NCBI GenBank assembly: GCA_003220225.1
Contig: QHRU01000036.1
Span: 146,982 to 210,981 of the forward strand
Length of the DNA stretch: 64,000 nucleotides
From: Candidatus Rokuibacteriota bacterium
Lineage (GTDB): Bacteria > Methylomirabilota > Methylomirabilia > Rokubacteriales > CSP1-6
Direction of reading: 5' to 3'
Positions within the stretch are counted from its first letter, which is position 1. Every line of letters starts with the position of its first letter. The position numbers were made by a program, and so were the translations under genes. The notes under the pieces were generated by a model. It worked only from the letters and a program-made list of their open reading frames with translations, had not been told where the DNA came from and did not search any database. Positions 44,243 to 53,732 of the stretch are shown piece by piece.

Positions 44243-45466
44243 ATGAAAACACTGAGGGAAATGCTCGCCGAGGCCCGGCAGGTGGTGCCCGAAGAAGGGC
44301 CCGAGGACCTCCAGCGACGCCTCAAGTCGGACGCCCCGCCCGCGGTCATCGACGTGCGCGATCCCGACGAGTACCGCGACGGCCACATCGAGGCGGCCTC
44401 CAACATCAGCCGCGGCTTCCTCGAGTTCCGCATCGCCGGCGCGGTGAGCGATCCCACGACGCCGATCGTCCTCTACTGCCAGACCGGGCTGCGCTCGGTG
44501 CTCGCCGCGAAGGCGCTGAAGGAGCTCGGCTACCAGACCGTCATCAATCTCCAGGGCGGCTACCAGAAGTGGGCGCAGTCGGGTCTGCCGGTCGTCAAGG
44601 ACGTGGCGATGACGCCCGACCAGATCCAGCGCTACAGCCGCCACTACCTGCTGCCCCAGGTCGGCGACAAGGGCCAGCGCAAGCTGCTGCGCGGCAAAGT
44701 CCTCCTGATCGGCGCGGGCGGGCTCGGCTCGCCGACCGCGCTCTACCTCGCCGCCGCCGGCGTGGGCACGCTCGGTCTCATGGACGGCGACGTGGTGGAC
44801 ATCACGAATCTCCAGCGGCAGGTGCTTCACACGACGGCCGACATCGGCAAGCCGAAGGTGGAGTCGGGCACGCGCACGCTCAAGGCGCTGAACCCCGACG
44901 TGAACGTGATCCCGCTGCCCACGCGGATCACCGTCGACAACGTGATGGAGATCATCAAGGACTACGACCTCATCGTCGACGGCTCGGACAACTTCGAGAC
45001 GCGCTACCTCGTCAACGACGCGTGCTACCTCGCCGGCAAGACGAACGTCCACGGCTCGATCTTCCAGTTCGAGGGCATGGCCACGGTGTTCGCGCCGAAC
45101 GAGGGGCCGTGCTATCGCTGCCTCTACCCGTCGCCGCCGCCGCCGGGCCTCGTGCCCAGCTGAAGCGAGGCAGGCGTCCTGGGCGTGCTCCCAGGAGTGG
45201 TTGGGCTGGTGCAGGCGACGGAAGCCGTCAAGCTGCTGCTCGGGATCGGCGAGCCGCTCGTCGGTCGTCTCCTCACGTACGACGCGCTCGGCATGCGCTT
45301 CCGCGAGGTGCGGCTGCGCCGCGATCCGAACTGCCCCCTCTGCGGCGGCTCGCCGACGATCAAGGATCTGTCGATCCATCGAGCCGGCGGCGACGCGTGC
45401 GCGGCGACGCCCAACGGCCACGCGGCGGCCGCCGGTGCTCCGGCGCCGGCGCGCGCCGGGGGCTAG
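44243..45466 (+). CDS. rhodanese-MoeB/ThiF fusion, candidate selenoprotein (in-frame TGA at 45161-45163)
   Basis: Read through the TGA, the product is 407 aa. Residues 1-115 are a rhodanese domain with active Cys79 ([10 protein letters not shown]). Residues 122-400 are an E1-like adenylyltransferase: [14 protein letters not shown] (158-171), [13 protein letters not shown] and zinc ligands CYRC (290-293) and NCPLCGG. The TGA is codon 307, exactly where the family has Cys in PSC-(S/A)[10 protein letters not shown]; the following residues [20 protein letters not shown] stay in the same frame. A SECIS-like hairpin follows. The alternative is a nonsense mutation or base error giving a 306-aa truncated protein. 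Rhodanese is N-terminal here, the reverse of MoeZ. Confidence 0.8.
45161..45196 (+). promoter_or_regulatory. candidate bacterial SECIS element
   Basis: Starting 13 nt after the TGA, TCCTGGG (45177-45183) pairs with CCCAGGA (45190-45196), a 7-bp stem with the 6-nt loop CGTGCT. The loop begins 20 nt after the TGA and has G as its second base, which fits the published rules for bacterial SECIS elements (short apical loop with an early G, 16-37 nt from the UGA). Confidence 0.6.
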
Positions 45467-45544
45467 GACCCCGGCGACCGTTCTGATCTGGCTCGACGAC
45501 GCGGACGACGACGTCCGCGCGGCCGAGACGGCCGGCCTCGGCCG

Positions 45545-45775
45545 CTCCTTCGCGAGCGCCGCATCGGCGGCACGGTGCTCGACGTGCTCAGGGGCGAGCC
45601 GCTACCGGCCGAGCATCCGTTCTGGACGACCCCCGGGATCGTCGTGCTGCCGCACGTCGGCGGCCTGCATCCGCGCCGTGACGCGATCGTGGCCGGTCTG
45701 TGGGGAGACACCCTCGAGCGCTTCGCCGCCGGCGAGCCGCTGCGGGAGGTCGTGGACCGCGTGCGCGGCTACTGA
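45545..45775 (+). pseudogene. C-terminal remnant of a D-2-hydroxyacid dehydrogenase
   Basis: About 75 codons match the end of GhrA-type NAD-dependent hydroxyacid dehydrogenases: LLRERRIGGTVLDVLRGEPL, AEHPFWTTPGIVVLPHVGG and ERFAAGEPLREVVDRVRGY. The NAD-binding core and substrate domain are missing, and no proper start or upstream part is present. A GTG at 45575 would give 66 aa. It is most likely a gene relic between the MoeB-like gene and a convergent lipoprotein gene. Confidence 0.7.
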
Positions 45776-45798
45776 CCGGGCGGTGGCGTGACCTCGGA

Positions 45799-46425
45799 TT
45801 ACTGGCGGTCGAGGATGAGCTGGAAGGACGGCGACTCGGCCACGCGGCCGTAGATCCGGTCGCCCACGCGCGTGAAGCGCAGGGTCACCGCCGGACCGTC
45901 CTCGTAGCGCGCCAGCACTTCGCCGCGCGAGATCCGATAGTTCACCGGCATGCCGAAGGTGCCGAAGTACCGCACGATGTCCGGCACGCCGATCGCGGCG
46001 ACGGTGTCGGCGAGCTTCACGCGCCCCGTGCCCTCGGTCCCATACTGCACGAAGACGATCTCGGCGTCGCTCTCACGACGATCACCGAACGGACCGTGGG
46101 CCACCCAGCGCCCGCGCCAGCGGCCCGTCATGTCCAAGCCCTGCACCGCGACCGGCTCGACCGGCGTCGCCTTGGCGGCGACCCTGACGAAGCCGGGATC
46201 CTCGGGCACGAGCCGGCCCCACCACGCCTCGCGGGCCGCAGCCGCGGTGTGGGCCTCGGTGATGCTGACGCTCGTGGGGTGGCTCTTGGCGGAGAAGGCC
46301 AGATGGCGGGCGGAGGCGAAGTGTGCCTGGTGCCCCGACCAGTGCTGCCAGGCCTCGGACGCGCAGCCGGACATCGAGAACATGACCGCGGAGAGCAGGA
46401 GCAACCACCACTGAAGACGTTCCAT
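45799..46425 (-). CDS. lipoprotein of unknown function
   Basis: 208 aa. The signal (WWLLLLSAVMFSMSGC) ends in a lipobox with the lipid-carrying Cys near residue 21. After a helical stretch, the C-terminal ~110 residues are beta-rich (DMTGRWRGRWVAHGPFGDR, VTLRFTRVGDRIYGRV), a pattern of small lipocalin-like or extracellular beta-barrel domains. No family recognised with confidence. Confidence 0.75.
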   Translation of the reverse strand: MERLQWWLLLLSAVMFSMSGCASEAWQHWSGHQAHFASARHLAFSAKSHPTSVSITEAHTAAAAREAWWGRLVPEDPGFVRVAAKATPVEPVAVQGLDMTGRWRGRWVAHGPFGDRRESDAEIVFVQYGTEGTGRVKLADTVAAIGVPDIVRYFGTFGMPVNYRISRGEVLARYEDGPAVTLRFTRVGDRIYGRVAESPSFQLILDRQ

Positions 46426-46612
46426 CAGCCGCCCTCCAGCCATCGAGCCCCGGCCCGATACGGACCGCATCGCGCCTGAGGTGCAAGGCGAGGACCACGG
46501 CGGCCGGCGTAACATTTCGCGGAGTTGGCGTCGGTCCGGGGTCGGAGCGTGCCGCTCTGGCCGCGCGCGGCGTCGTAAGTGTCGGTCGGCCGACGGTGCT
46601 ACCCTCCCGGAC

Positions 46613-47113
46613 ATGGCTCGCTCGCTCGGTCCGCGGCTGCCGCCGGCGCTCGTCGACCGCCTCTCGCAGCGCGACCTGGCCGCCCGCCTCGGGGTGGCGC
46701 TGCCGTTCGTCACGGTCGACCGCGCGGGCCGGCCGCACGCCATGCTCCTCAGTTACCTGGAAGTCCGCGCCTACGACTCCGGCACGGTGGGGCTCGTGAT
46801 CCAGGCGCGCAGCACGAGCGCGCGCAACCTCGCCGAGCGCCACGCGGGGACGCTGCTGATCCTGGAGCCCGACAGGGTCGCGTACGTGAAGACGCGCGCC
46901 GTCGACGGCCCGCTGGAGGTGGCGGGCGCCGAGGAGGCGGGGCTGGGCTACTTCCTGCTCGGCGTCGAAGACGTCCTGGAGGACGTGGCGGCCGAGTGGG
47001 AGGGCGGGATGCGAATCACGAGCGCGGTGACCTACGCGCCGCCGCCCGCGCTCGACGCGGCGTGGGCGCGCGCGACGCTCGCCGCGCTGGCGGCGCCGCG
47101 CGCCCGCGCCTGA
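46613..47113 (+). CDS. pyridoxamine 5'-phosphate oxidase-like (split-barrel flavin) protein
   Basis: 166 aa. LGVALPFVTVDRAGRPHAML, VGLVIQARSTSARNLAERHAGTLLI and DRVAYVKTRAVDGPLEV follow the FMN-binding split-barrel pattern of the PNPOx-like superfamily. It is probably an FMN, F420 or heme-binding oxidoreductase; the cofactor and substrate are open. It ends one base before the convergent htrA gene. Confidence 0.75.
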   Translation: MARSLGPRLPPALVDRLSQRDLAARLGVALPFVTVDRAGRPHAMLLSYLEVRAYDSGTVGLVIQARSTSARNLAERHAGTLLILEPDRVAYVKTRAVDGPLEVAGAEEAGLGYFLLGVEDVLEDVAAEWEGGMRITSAVTYAPPPALDAAWARATLAALAAPRARA

Positions 47114-47114
47114 C

Positions 47115-48272
<1,158 letters not shown>

Positions 48273-48287
48273 GAACGCCAGCCTCCT

Positions 48288-48320
48288 TGTGTCGCGTCTC
48301 AGCGTGTGTCGCGTCTCAGC
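48288..48320 (-). repeat. two 16-bp direct repeats upstream of htrA
   Basis: TGTGTCGCGTCTCAGC occurs at 48288-48303 and again at 48305-48320 (17-bp period), 16 bp upstream of the htrA start and just before the moaB stop. Two tandem 16-mers could bind a dimeric regulator, or could be a slip-strand duplication. Confidence 0.6.
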
Positions 48321-48331
48321 AGTATAGCGAA

Positions 48332-48853
48332 TTAGCGGGTCGCCTCGCGCAGCAGGTGCCCGAGCTCGGGAATCAGCAGCTTTTCGAGCGCGAGCCGGCA
48401 GGCGTTGGGCGAGCCGGGAAGGGAGACGACGATACGCCGGGCGTGGATGCCCATCTGGGCGCGGCTCAGCATGGCCGCCGCGCCAACCTCCTGGAAAGAC
48501 AGCATGCGGAACAGCTCGCCGAAGCCGGGCAGGCGCTTGTCCAGGAGCGCCTCCACCGCCTCGTAGGTCGAGTCGCGCGAGGTGATGCCGGTGCCGCCGG
48601 TGAGGACGACGGCCTGCACGTCGTCGCGCGTGCACGCGTCGTGCACGATGCGCGTGACCTCGGCGGGCTCGTCGCGCACGATGACCGAGCCCGAGACCCG
48701 GTGGCCGGCCGCGGTGAGGAGCTCGCGGATGAGGGCGCCGCTCGTGTCCGTCTCCGGGTTCTTGGTGTCGGAGACGGTCAGCACGAAGCAGCCCACGGTC
48801 TTGGGCGCGGTCTTCTTGTGCTCGTCCGGGGTCGACGTGCGGTCGGCGCTCAC
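48332..48853 (-). CDS. moaB: MoaB/Mog family molybdopterin adenylyltransferase-like protein
   Basis: 173 aa. FVLTVSDTKNPETDTSG, VVLTGGTGITSRDSTYEAVE and SLPGSPNACRLALEKLLIPEL are the standard MoaB/Mog signatures for MPT adenylylation. The GTG start overlaps the glcF stop (GTGA). A candidate MoeB lies 3.2 kb away, but no other cofactor genes are nearby. Located between glcDEF and htrA on the same strand. Confidence 0.93.
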   Translation of the reverse strand: MSADRTSTPDEHKKTAPKTVGCFVLTVSDTKNPETDTSGALIRELLTAAGHRVSGSVIVRDEPAEVTRIVHDACTRDDVQAVVLTGGTGITSRDSTYEAVEALLDKRLPGFGELFRMLSFQEVGAAAMLSRAQMGIHARRIVVSLPGSPNACRLALEKLLIPELGHLLREATR

Positions 48854-50238
48854 GCGTTCGAATTACCGCGTTCGAGCGGCGGCTTTGCCGCCGCACTCGG
48901 GGGGGGGAGGTTCGGAAGGGGGGCGCAGCCCCCCTCCGAGGAATACGCGCGGTCGAGGATCTCGACGATGTGGAGCACGCGCACCGGCGAGCCAGCCTCG
49001 TGGAGCCCCTGCTGGATCTGGAGGATGCAGCCAGGATTGGCGGTGACGACGGCCGAGGCCCCGGTGCCGAGGACGTGGCGCACCTTGCGCCGCAGCAGGC
49101 GGCCCGCCATCTCCGGCTGCGTGAGGTTGTAGATCCCCGCCGAGCCGCAGCACCAGTCCGACTCCGGCAGGTCGACGACGCGCAGCCCGGGAATCTGCGC
49201 CAGCAGCGCGCGCGGCGCCGTACGGATCTTCTGGCCGTGCACGACGTGACACGGATCGTGGTACGTGACCGTCATGGGCACCGGCTGCAGCGGGCCGCGC
49301 AGTGCCGCCCCCGCGAGGAACTCGGCGACGTCGCGCACGGTGGCGGCGAACCGCCGCGCGCGCTCGGCCCAGGCCGGATCCTCGGCGAGGAGCGTGCCGT
49401 AGGCCTTCATGTGCGCGCCGCATCCGGACGTGTTCACGACGATGGCGGCGACGCGCTCGCCCTCGAACGCCTCGATCGTGCGCCGCGCCATCTCCAGGGC
49501 GCGCGCGTGGTCGCCGCCGTGGGCGTTGAGGGCGCCGCAGCAGCCCTGCCCGGCCGGCGCCACGACGTCCCAGCCGTTCCTCGCCAGCACCCGTGCCGTC
49601 GCGCGGTTGTGCGCGCCGAAGACCACCGACTGCACGCAGCCGGTGAGCATCGCGACGCGCCCGCGGCGCGCGCCCGCGGCCGGCGTGAGCGCGGGCAGCG
49701 GCGCGCGTCCGGCGGCGGGCAGCGGCGGCAGCAACGCCTCCCACGCCGGCAGCGTGCCGGGCAGCGCGCGGATGAGACCGCTCGTACGCACGAGCGCCTG
49801 CAGCCCGCTCGCCTGGTAGAGGCGCAGGCCGGCGGCGGCCAGCCGCAGCATGCGCGGGTGACGCAGAAGCAGGTCGAAGTTGATCCAGCGAAACGCGCGG
49901 CGCACGGGCCCCCCGGGGCGCTGCCGCTCGATCTCCGCCTTCGCCGCCTCGATCAGGCGGCCGTACGGCACGCCGGCCGGGCACACCGTCTCGCACGCGC
50001 GGCAGTCGAGGCAGAGCGACAGGTGCTGCACGGTCGAGTCGGACAGGCCGATTCGTCCCTCCGCGAGCGACCGGATGAGAACGATGCGCCCCCGCGGCGA
50101 GTCCATCTCGGTGCCGAGCTCCGAGAAGGTCGGACAGGACGCCAGACAGAGACCGCAGTGGACGCACTGGTTCACGCCCTCGACGCTGAGGCCGTGCAGC
50201 GTGAGCGGCGCTGGAGTCTCGGACGTCGCGTGCGCCAT
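48850..50238 (-). CDS. glcF: glycolate oxidase iron-sulfur subunit GlcF
   Basis: 462 aa. Two 4Fe-4S sets lie near the N terminus: CVHCGLCLASCPTF and CLDCRACETVCPAG. Two CCG domains follow (GQGCCGALNAHGGDHARAL and SDWCCGSAGIYNLTQPEMAG). It passes electrons from the GlcD flavoprotein to the quinone pool. The last ~35 residues (EGGCAPLPNLPPP..AAAKPP) are not part of the family; they are encoded by a palindromic repeat that runs into the 3' end. Overlaps moaB by 4 nt. Confidence 0.93.
   Translation of the reverse strand: MAHATSETPAPLTLHGLSVEGVNQCVHCGLCLASCPTFSELGTEMDSPRGRIVLIRSLAEGRIGLSDSTVQHLSLCLDCRACETVCPAGVPYGRLIEAAKAEIERQRPGGPVRRAFRWINFDLLLRHPRMLRLAAAGLRLYQASGLQALVRTSGLIRALPGTLPAWEALLPPLPAAGRAPLPALTPAAGARRGRVAMLTGCVQSVVFGAHNRATARVLARNGWDVVAPAGQGCCGALNAHGGDHARALEMARRTIEAFEGERVAAIVVNTSGCGAHMKAYGTLLAEDPAWAERARRFAATVRDVAEFLAGAALRGPLQPVPMTVTYHDPCHVVHGQKIRTAPRALLAQIPGLRVVDLPESDWCCGSAGIYNLTQPEMAGRLLRRKVRHVLGTGASAVVTANPGCILQIQQGLHEAGSPVRVLHIVEILDRAYSSEGGCAPLPNLPPPSAAAKPPLERGNSNA
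48876..48938 (-). repeat. palindromic repeat inside the 3' end of glcF
   Basis: Two tight hairpins lie here: 48876-48883 with 48887-48894 (8 bp, 3-nt loop), and 48913-48923 with 48928-48938 (7 bp core plus 4 bp after a one-base bulge). A run of nine or more G lies between them. The segment is open in the glcF frame and adds a Pro/Ala-rich tail. It looks like an inserted intergenic palindrome. Confidence 0.7.
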
Positions 50239-50244
50239 CGCGCG

Positions 50245-51558
50245 TCAGATCCCGCCGACGAAGCGGCCGGGGTTGAGCACGTTGTTCGGATCGAGCTGCG
50301 CCTTGATGCGCTGCATGAGACGGCCGGCGGCGCCCGCGTCGTCCCACACGGGCAGCGCGGACTTCACCGGCAGCGGCGCCCACGTCACGGACGCGTGGCC
50401 GCCGCCCGCGTGCGCGGCGGCGCGCCAGTCCTCCAGGACGGCGGCGATGGGCGCCGCATCCTGCCGCTCGCCCTCGGCGCGCAGGGTGGCGGTGACGTGG
50501 CCGACGCCGGCGTGCGCGCACCACGCGCTGGCGAGCCCCCGCTGCCGCGCCGCCTCCGCCCCCTGCTCCATCGTGTCGGCGACGACCCCCGGCAGCACAC
50601 TCAGGGTCATCATCGCCGCCGGCGCGTCGAAGGCGTCGCGCGCGGCCGCCGCCAGGCGCTCCCAGAGCGCCGGTGGCAGCGGCGCGGGCTTGGCGCCGCC
50701 GCATGGCGCGACCACGCTCGCGAGCGCCGCGACTTGCCAGTCCACCTGCTCGCCGAGGCCGTCGAAGCCGACGGCGAGCGTCGCCGGCGCCGGCGGCAGC
50801 CCGAGGGCGGCGCCCGCCGGCGCGTCCATCAGGTCCACGGCGTTCGGGATGAGGTCGCTCGCGAGCAGCGCGCGCACGGCGGCGCCGGCGTCCTCGAGCC
50901 GTTCGAAGCGCACGGCCACCAGCCGCTCCTCGTCGGGCACCGGCCGCAGCTTCACGGTGGCCTCCACGATCACGCCGAGCGTGCCGTAGGAGCCGATGAA
51001 GAGCTTGGGCAGGTCGTAGCCTGCGACGTTCTTCACGACCTTGCCGCCGCCGTGCACGACGGCGCCGTCGGCGGTCACCACGGTGACGCCGATGAGCAGG
51101 TCGCGCGCGGTGCCGTACAGATGACGGCGTGGCCCCGACGCGTTGGCGGCGAGCACGCCGCCGAGCGTCGCGCGCGCCGCGTCGGGCGGATCGAGCGAGA
51201 GCCACTGGCCGCGGGCGCGCAGGGCCGCCTGCAGCGCGGCGACGGTGACGCCGGCCTGCGCGGTCGCCGTGAGGTCGCCGGGCTCGTGCTCGACGAGCGC
51301 GCTGAGCCGCGTGAGCAGGAGCACCAGCCCGGCGCGCGCCGGCGGCACGCCGACGCCGACGGCGCTGCCGCCGCCCCACGGCACGACGGGCACGCCCGCC
51401 TCCGCCGCCTGCGCGATGACGGCCGCGACCTCGTCCACGCTGCCGGGCCGCACCGCCGCCTCGGGCGTGCGGCCCTCGATCACGTACGGCGACAGCTCGG
51501 TGCCGGCGAGGACGTGGGCGGGGCCGACGATGGCGCGGAGCTTGTCGAGCAGCGGCAC
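50245..51558 (-). CDS. glcE: glycolate oxidase FAD-binding subunit GlcE
   Basis: 437 aa from GTG 51558. FAD_binding_4 landmarks are PGSVDEVAAVIAQAAEAGV, VPWGGGSAVGVG and LGGVLAANASGPRRHLYG. GGKVVKNVAGYDLPKLFIGSYGTLGV is the classical GlcE stretch. The end LDPNNVLNPGRFVGGI is normal. The subunit binds FAD and partners GlcD and GlcF in glycolate/lactate oxidation. The glcD stop is 13 bp upstream; glcF begins 6 bp downstream. Confidence 0.93.
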   Translation of the reverse strand: MPLLDKLRAIVGPAHVLAGTELSPYVIEGRTPEAAVRPGSVDEVAAVIAQAAEAGVPVVPWGGGSAVGVGVPPARAGLVLLLTRLSALVEHEPGDLTATAQAGVTVAALQAALRARGQWLSLDPPDAARATLGGVLAANASGPRRHLYGTARDLLIGVTVVTADGAVVHGGGKVVKNVAGYDLPKLFIGSYGTLGVIVEATVKLRPVPDEERLVAVRFERLEDAGAAVRALLASDLIPNAVDLMDAPAGAALGLPPAPATLAVGFDGLGEQVDWQVAALASVVAPCGGAKPAPLPPALWERLAAAARDAFDAPAAMMTLSVLPGVVADTMEQGAEAARQRGLASAWCAHAGVGHVTATLRAEGERQDAAPIAAVLEDWRAAAHAGGGHASVTWAPLPVKSALPVWDDAGAAGRLMQRIKAQLDPNNVLNPGRFVGGI

Positions 51559-51571
51559 GATGCGCCCGGCG

Positions 51572-53047
51572 CTAGAAGCGCTGCGCCAGGCCCTGAGTCT
51601 CGATGGCGTGGGGACGGTACGCCACGGGCCCCGTCTCGACGCACGACTTTCGCGTGGGGAACACCTTGCCGGGATTGCAGAGACCACGGGGATTGAACGC
51701 GTCCTTGAGGCGCTGCATGAACGCGAGGTCGGCGGCCGTGAAGATGAACGGCATGAAGTCGGCCTTCTCGAGCCCGATGCCGTGCTCGCCCGAGATCGAG
51801 CCGCCGACCTCCGCACACACCTTCATGATCTGCGCTCCGGCGTCGACGACACGCGCCTCCTCGCCGGGCTTGCGCGGATCGTACAGGATGTTCGGATGCA
51901 GGTTGCCGTCGCCGGCGTGGAACACGTTGCCGACGCGCAGCCCGTGCGCGGCGACGATCTCGTTCACGCGCCCCAGCACGTACGGCAGCTTCGTGCGCGG
52001 GATGACGCCGTCCATCACCATGTATGCGGGCGAGACGCGCCCGTAGGCGCCGAACGCGGACTTGCGACCCTTCCAGAGCAGCTGGCGCTCGGCCTCGCTC
52101 GCGGCCGTCCGCACCTCGCGCGCGCCCGCGTCGCGGCAGGCGGCGACGATCCGCTCCGCCTGCGTCTCCATGGCCACCGCGAGACCGTCCAGCTCGATCA
52201 GCAGCGCGGCCGCCGCGTCGCGCGGGTAGCCGCAGCCGAACGCGTCCTCGACCGCCTGGATCGTGAGCTGGTCGATCATCTCCACCGCCGCCGGCACCAG
52301 GCCGCGTGCGATGATCGCAGACACCGCCGCCGACGCCTGCTCGATGCGGTCGAACACGGCGAGCACCGTCTTCACCGCCTGCGGCTTCCGGAGGATCCGC
52401 ACGACGATCTTGGTCGCGATCCCGAACGTGCCCTCGGAGCCGACGAACACGCCGGCGAGGTCGTAGCCGAGCGCGTCGCGCGTGCGACCGCCGAGCCAGA
52501 CGATCTCGCCATCGGGCAGCACGACCTCGAGTCCGAGCACGTGGTTGACGGTGACGCCGTACTTGAGCGTGTGCGGACCGCCGGAGTTGGTCGCGATGTT
52601 GCCGCCGATCGTGCACGCCTGCTGGCTGGACGGATCCGGCGCGTAGTAGAAGCCGCGCGGCCCCACCGCCTGTGACAGGTGCAGGTTCACGAGGCCGGGC
52701 TCGACCACCGCGATCTGGTTGTCGTAGTCCACCTCGAGGACGCGATTCATCCGCATCAGCGAGATCACGAGGCCGCCCTCGGCGGGCAGACAGCCGCCCG
52801 CGAGCCCGGTACCGGCGCCGCGCGCCACGAACGGAATGGCCTCGCGGTTCGCCAGCCGCACCACGGCCGACACCTGCTCGACGGAGGTCGGGAACACGAT
52901 GAAGTCGGCGAGCGCTCGGAAGAGCGTGAGACCGTCCGACTCGTACACCAGCAGCTCGTCGGGCTCGGACAAGACACCGTCGGCGCCGACGAGCGCCTCG
53001 AGCTCGCGGCGCAGGACGGGCTTGCGACCGGCGGTCAGCGTGGCCAT
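51572..53047 (-). CDS. glcD: glycolate/2-hydroxyacid oxidase FAD subunit GlcD
   Basis: 491 aa. FVARGAGTGLAGGCLPAEGG, SSQQACTIGGNIATNSGGPHTLKYG and AGVFVGSEGTFGIATKIVV bind FAD. VFHAGDGNLHPNILYDP and GGSISGEHGIGLEK are the FAD-oxidase C-domain motifs with substrate histidines. It oxidises glycolate or D-lactate. It is the first gene of glcDEF and lies 28 bp after the uracil-DNA glycosylase gene. Confidence 0.95.
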   Translation of the reverse strand: MATLTAGRKPVLRRELEALVGADGVLSEPDELLVYESDGLTLFRALADFIVFPTSVEQVSAVVRLANREAIPFVARGAGTGLAGGCLPAEGGLVISLMRMNRVLEVDYDNQIAVVEPGLVNLHLSQAVGPRGFYYAPDPSSQQACTIGGNIATNSGGPHTLKYGVTVNHVLGLEVVLPDGEIVWLGGRTRDALGYDLAGVFVGSEGTFGIATKIVVRILRKPQAVKTVLAVFDRIEQASAAVSAIIARGLVPAAVEMIDQLTIQAVEDAFGCGYPRDAAAALLIELDGLAVAMETQAERIVAACRDAGAREVRTAASEAERQLLWKGRKSAFGAYGRVSPAYMVMDGVIPRTKLPYVLGRVNEIVAAHGLRVGNVFHAGDGNLHPNILYDPRKPGEEARVVDAGAQIMKVCAEVGGSISGEHGIGLEKADFMPFIFTAADLAFMQRLKDAFNPRGLCNPGKVFPTRKSCVETGPVAYRPHAIETQGLAQRF

Positions 53048-53075
53048 GGCTCGGCCTGAGTATACCGCCGCCGCG

Positions 53076-53732
53076 TCAGGCGGCGCGCGCGGCGAGGACG
53101 GGCGGGATGCGCTTGAGATCCGCCACGAAGCGCTCCATCTCTGCTCGGCGCGTGGCGTCGTCGGGCGCCCGTAGGATCGCGGAGGGGTGGGCGGTGGCCA
53201 TCACGTGCGGCGCCCAGCGAGCCCGGACCCACTCGCCGCGCTGCCGCGTCACGCGGAACCTCGGGCCGATCAGCGTCCGGGCGGCGGTGGCACCGAGGCA
53301 CACGAGCACCACCGGCTCGATCACGTCCAGCTCCGCCTCGAGCCACGGCAGGCACGCCGCGATCTCCATCCGGTCGGACGTGGCGTGGATGCGCCGCTTG
53401 CCGTTCGGCTCCCACTTGAAGTGCTTCACGACGTTGGTGGTGACGTACACGTCGGTGCGCGCGATGCCGTCCGCCTCGAGGGCGCGGTCGAGCACGCGTC
53501 CGGCGGGGCCGACGAACGGCTTGCCCGCGAGGTCCTCGTCGTGGCCGGGCTGCTCGCCGGCCATCATCACGCGCGCGCGGCGCGGGCCCTCGCCGAAGAC
53601 CGTCTGCGTGGCGCGCGCCCACAGCGGGCAGCCGCGGCATCCCGCGGCCGCCGCGCGCAGGGCCGCCAGCATGCGGCGCTCCGGCAGGAAGTCGGCCGCG
53701 GAGCCGGTGGCGGGCACGCGCCGCGCCGTCAC
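53076..53732 (-). CDS. udgX: UdgX-type uracil-DNA binding protein/glycosylase
   Basis: 218 aa, GTG start. Family 4-like uracil-DNA glycosylase with a 4Fe-4S site (Cys32, Cys35, Cys127, Cys145). Motif GEQPGHDEDLAGKPFVGPAG is at 59-78. GKRRIH at 111-116 is the UdgX insertion whose His (here His116) forms a covalent bond with the abasic site after uracil removal. ATAHPSAILR is the last motif. It overlaps the EboA-domain gene by 4 nt. Probably a DNA repair enzyme that traps uracil. Confidence 0.92.
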   Translation of the reverse strand: MTARRVPATGSAADFLPERRMLAALRAAAAGCRGCPLWARATQTVFGEGPRRARVMMAGEQPGHDEDLAGKPFVGPAGRVLDRALEADGIARTDVYVTTNVVKHFKWEPNGKRRIHATSDRMEIAACLPWLEAELDVIEPVVLVCLGATAARTLIGPRFRVTRQRGEWVRARWAPHVMATAHPSAILRAPDDATRRAEMERFVADLKRIPPVLAARAA

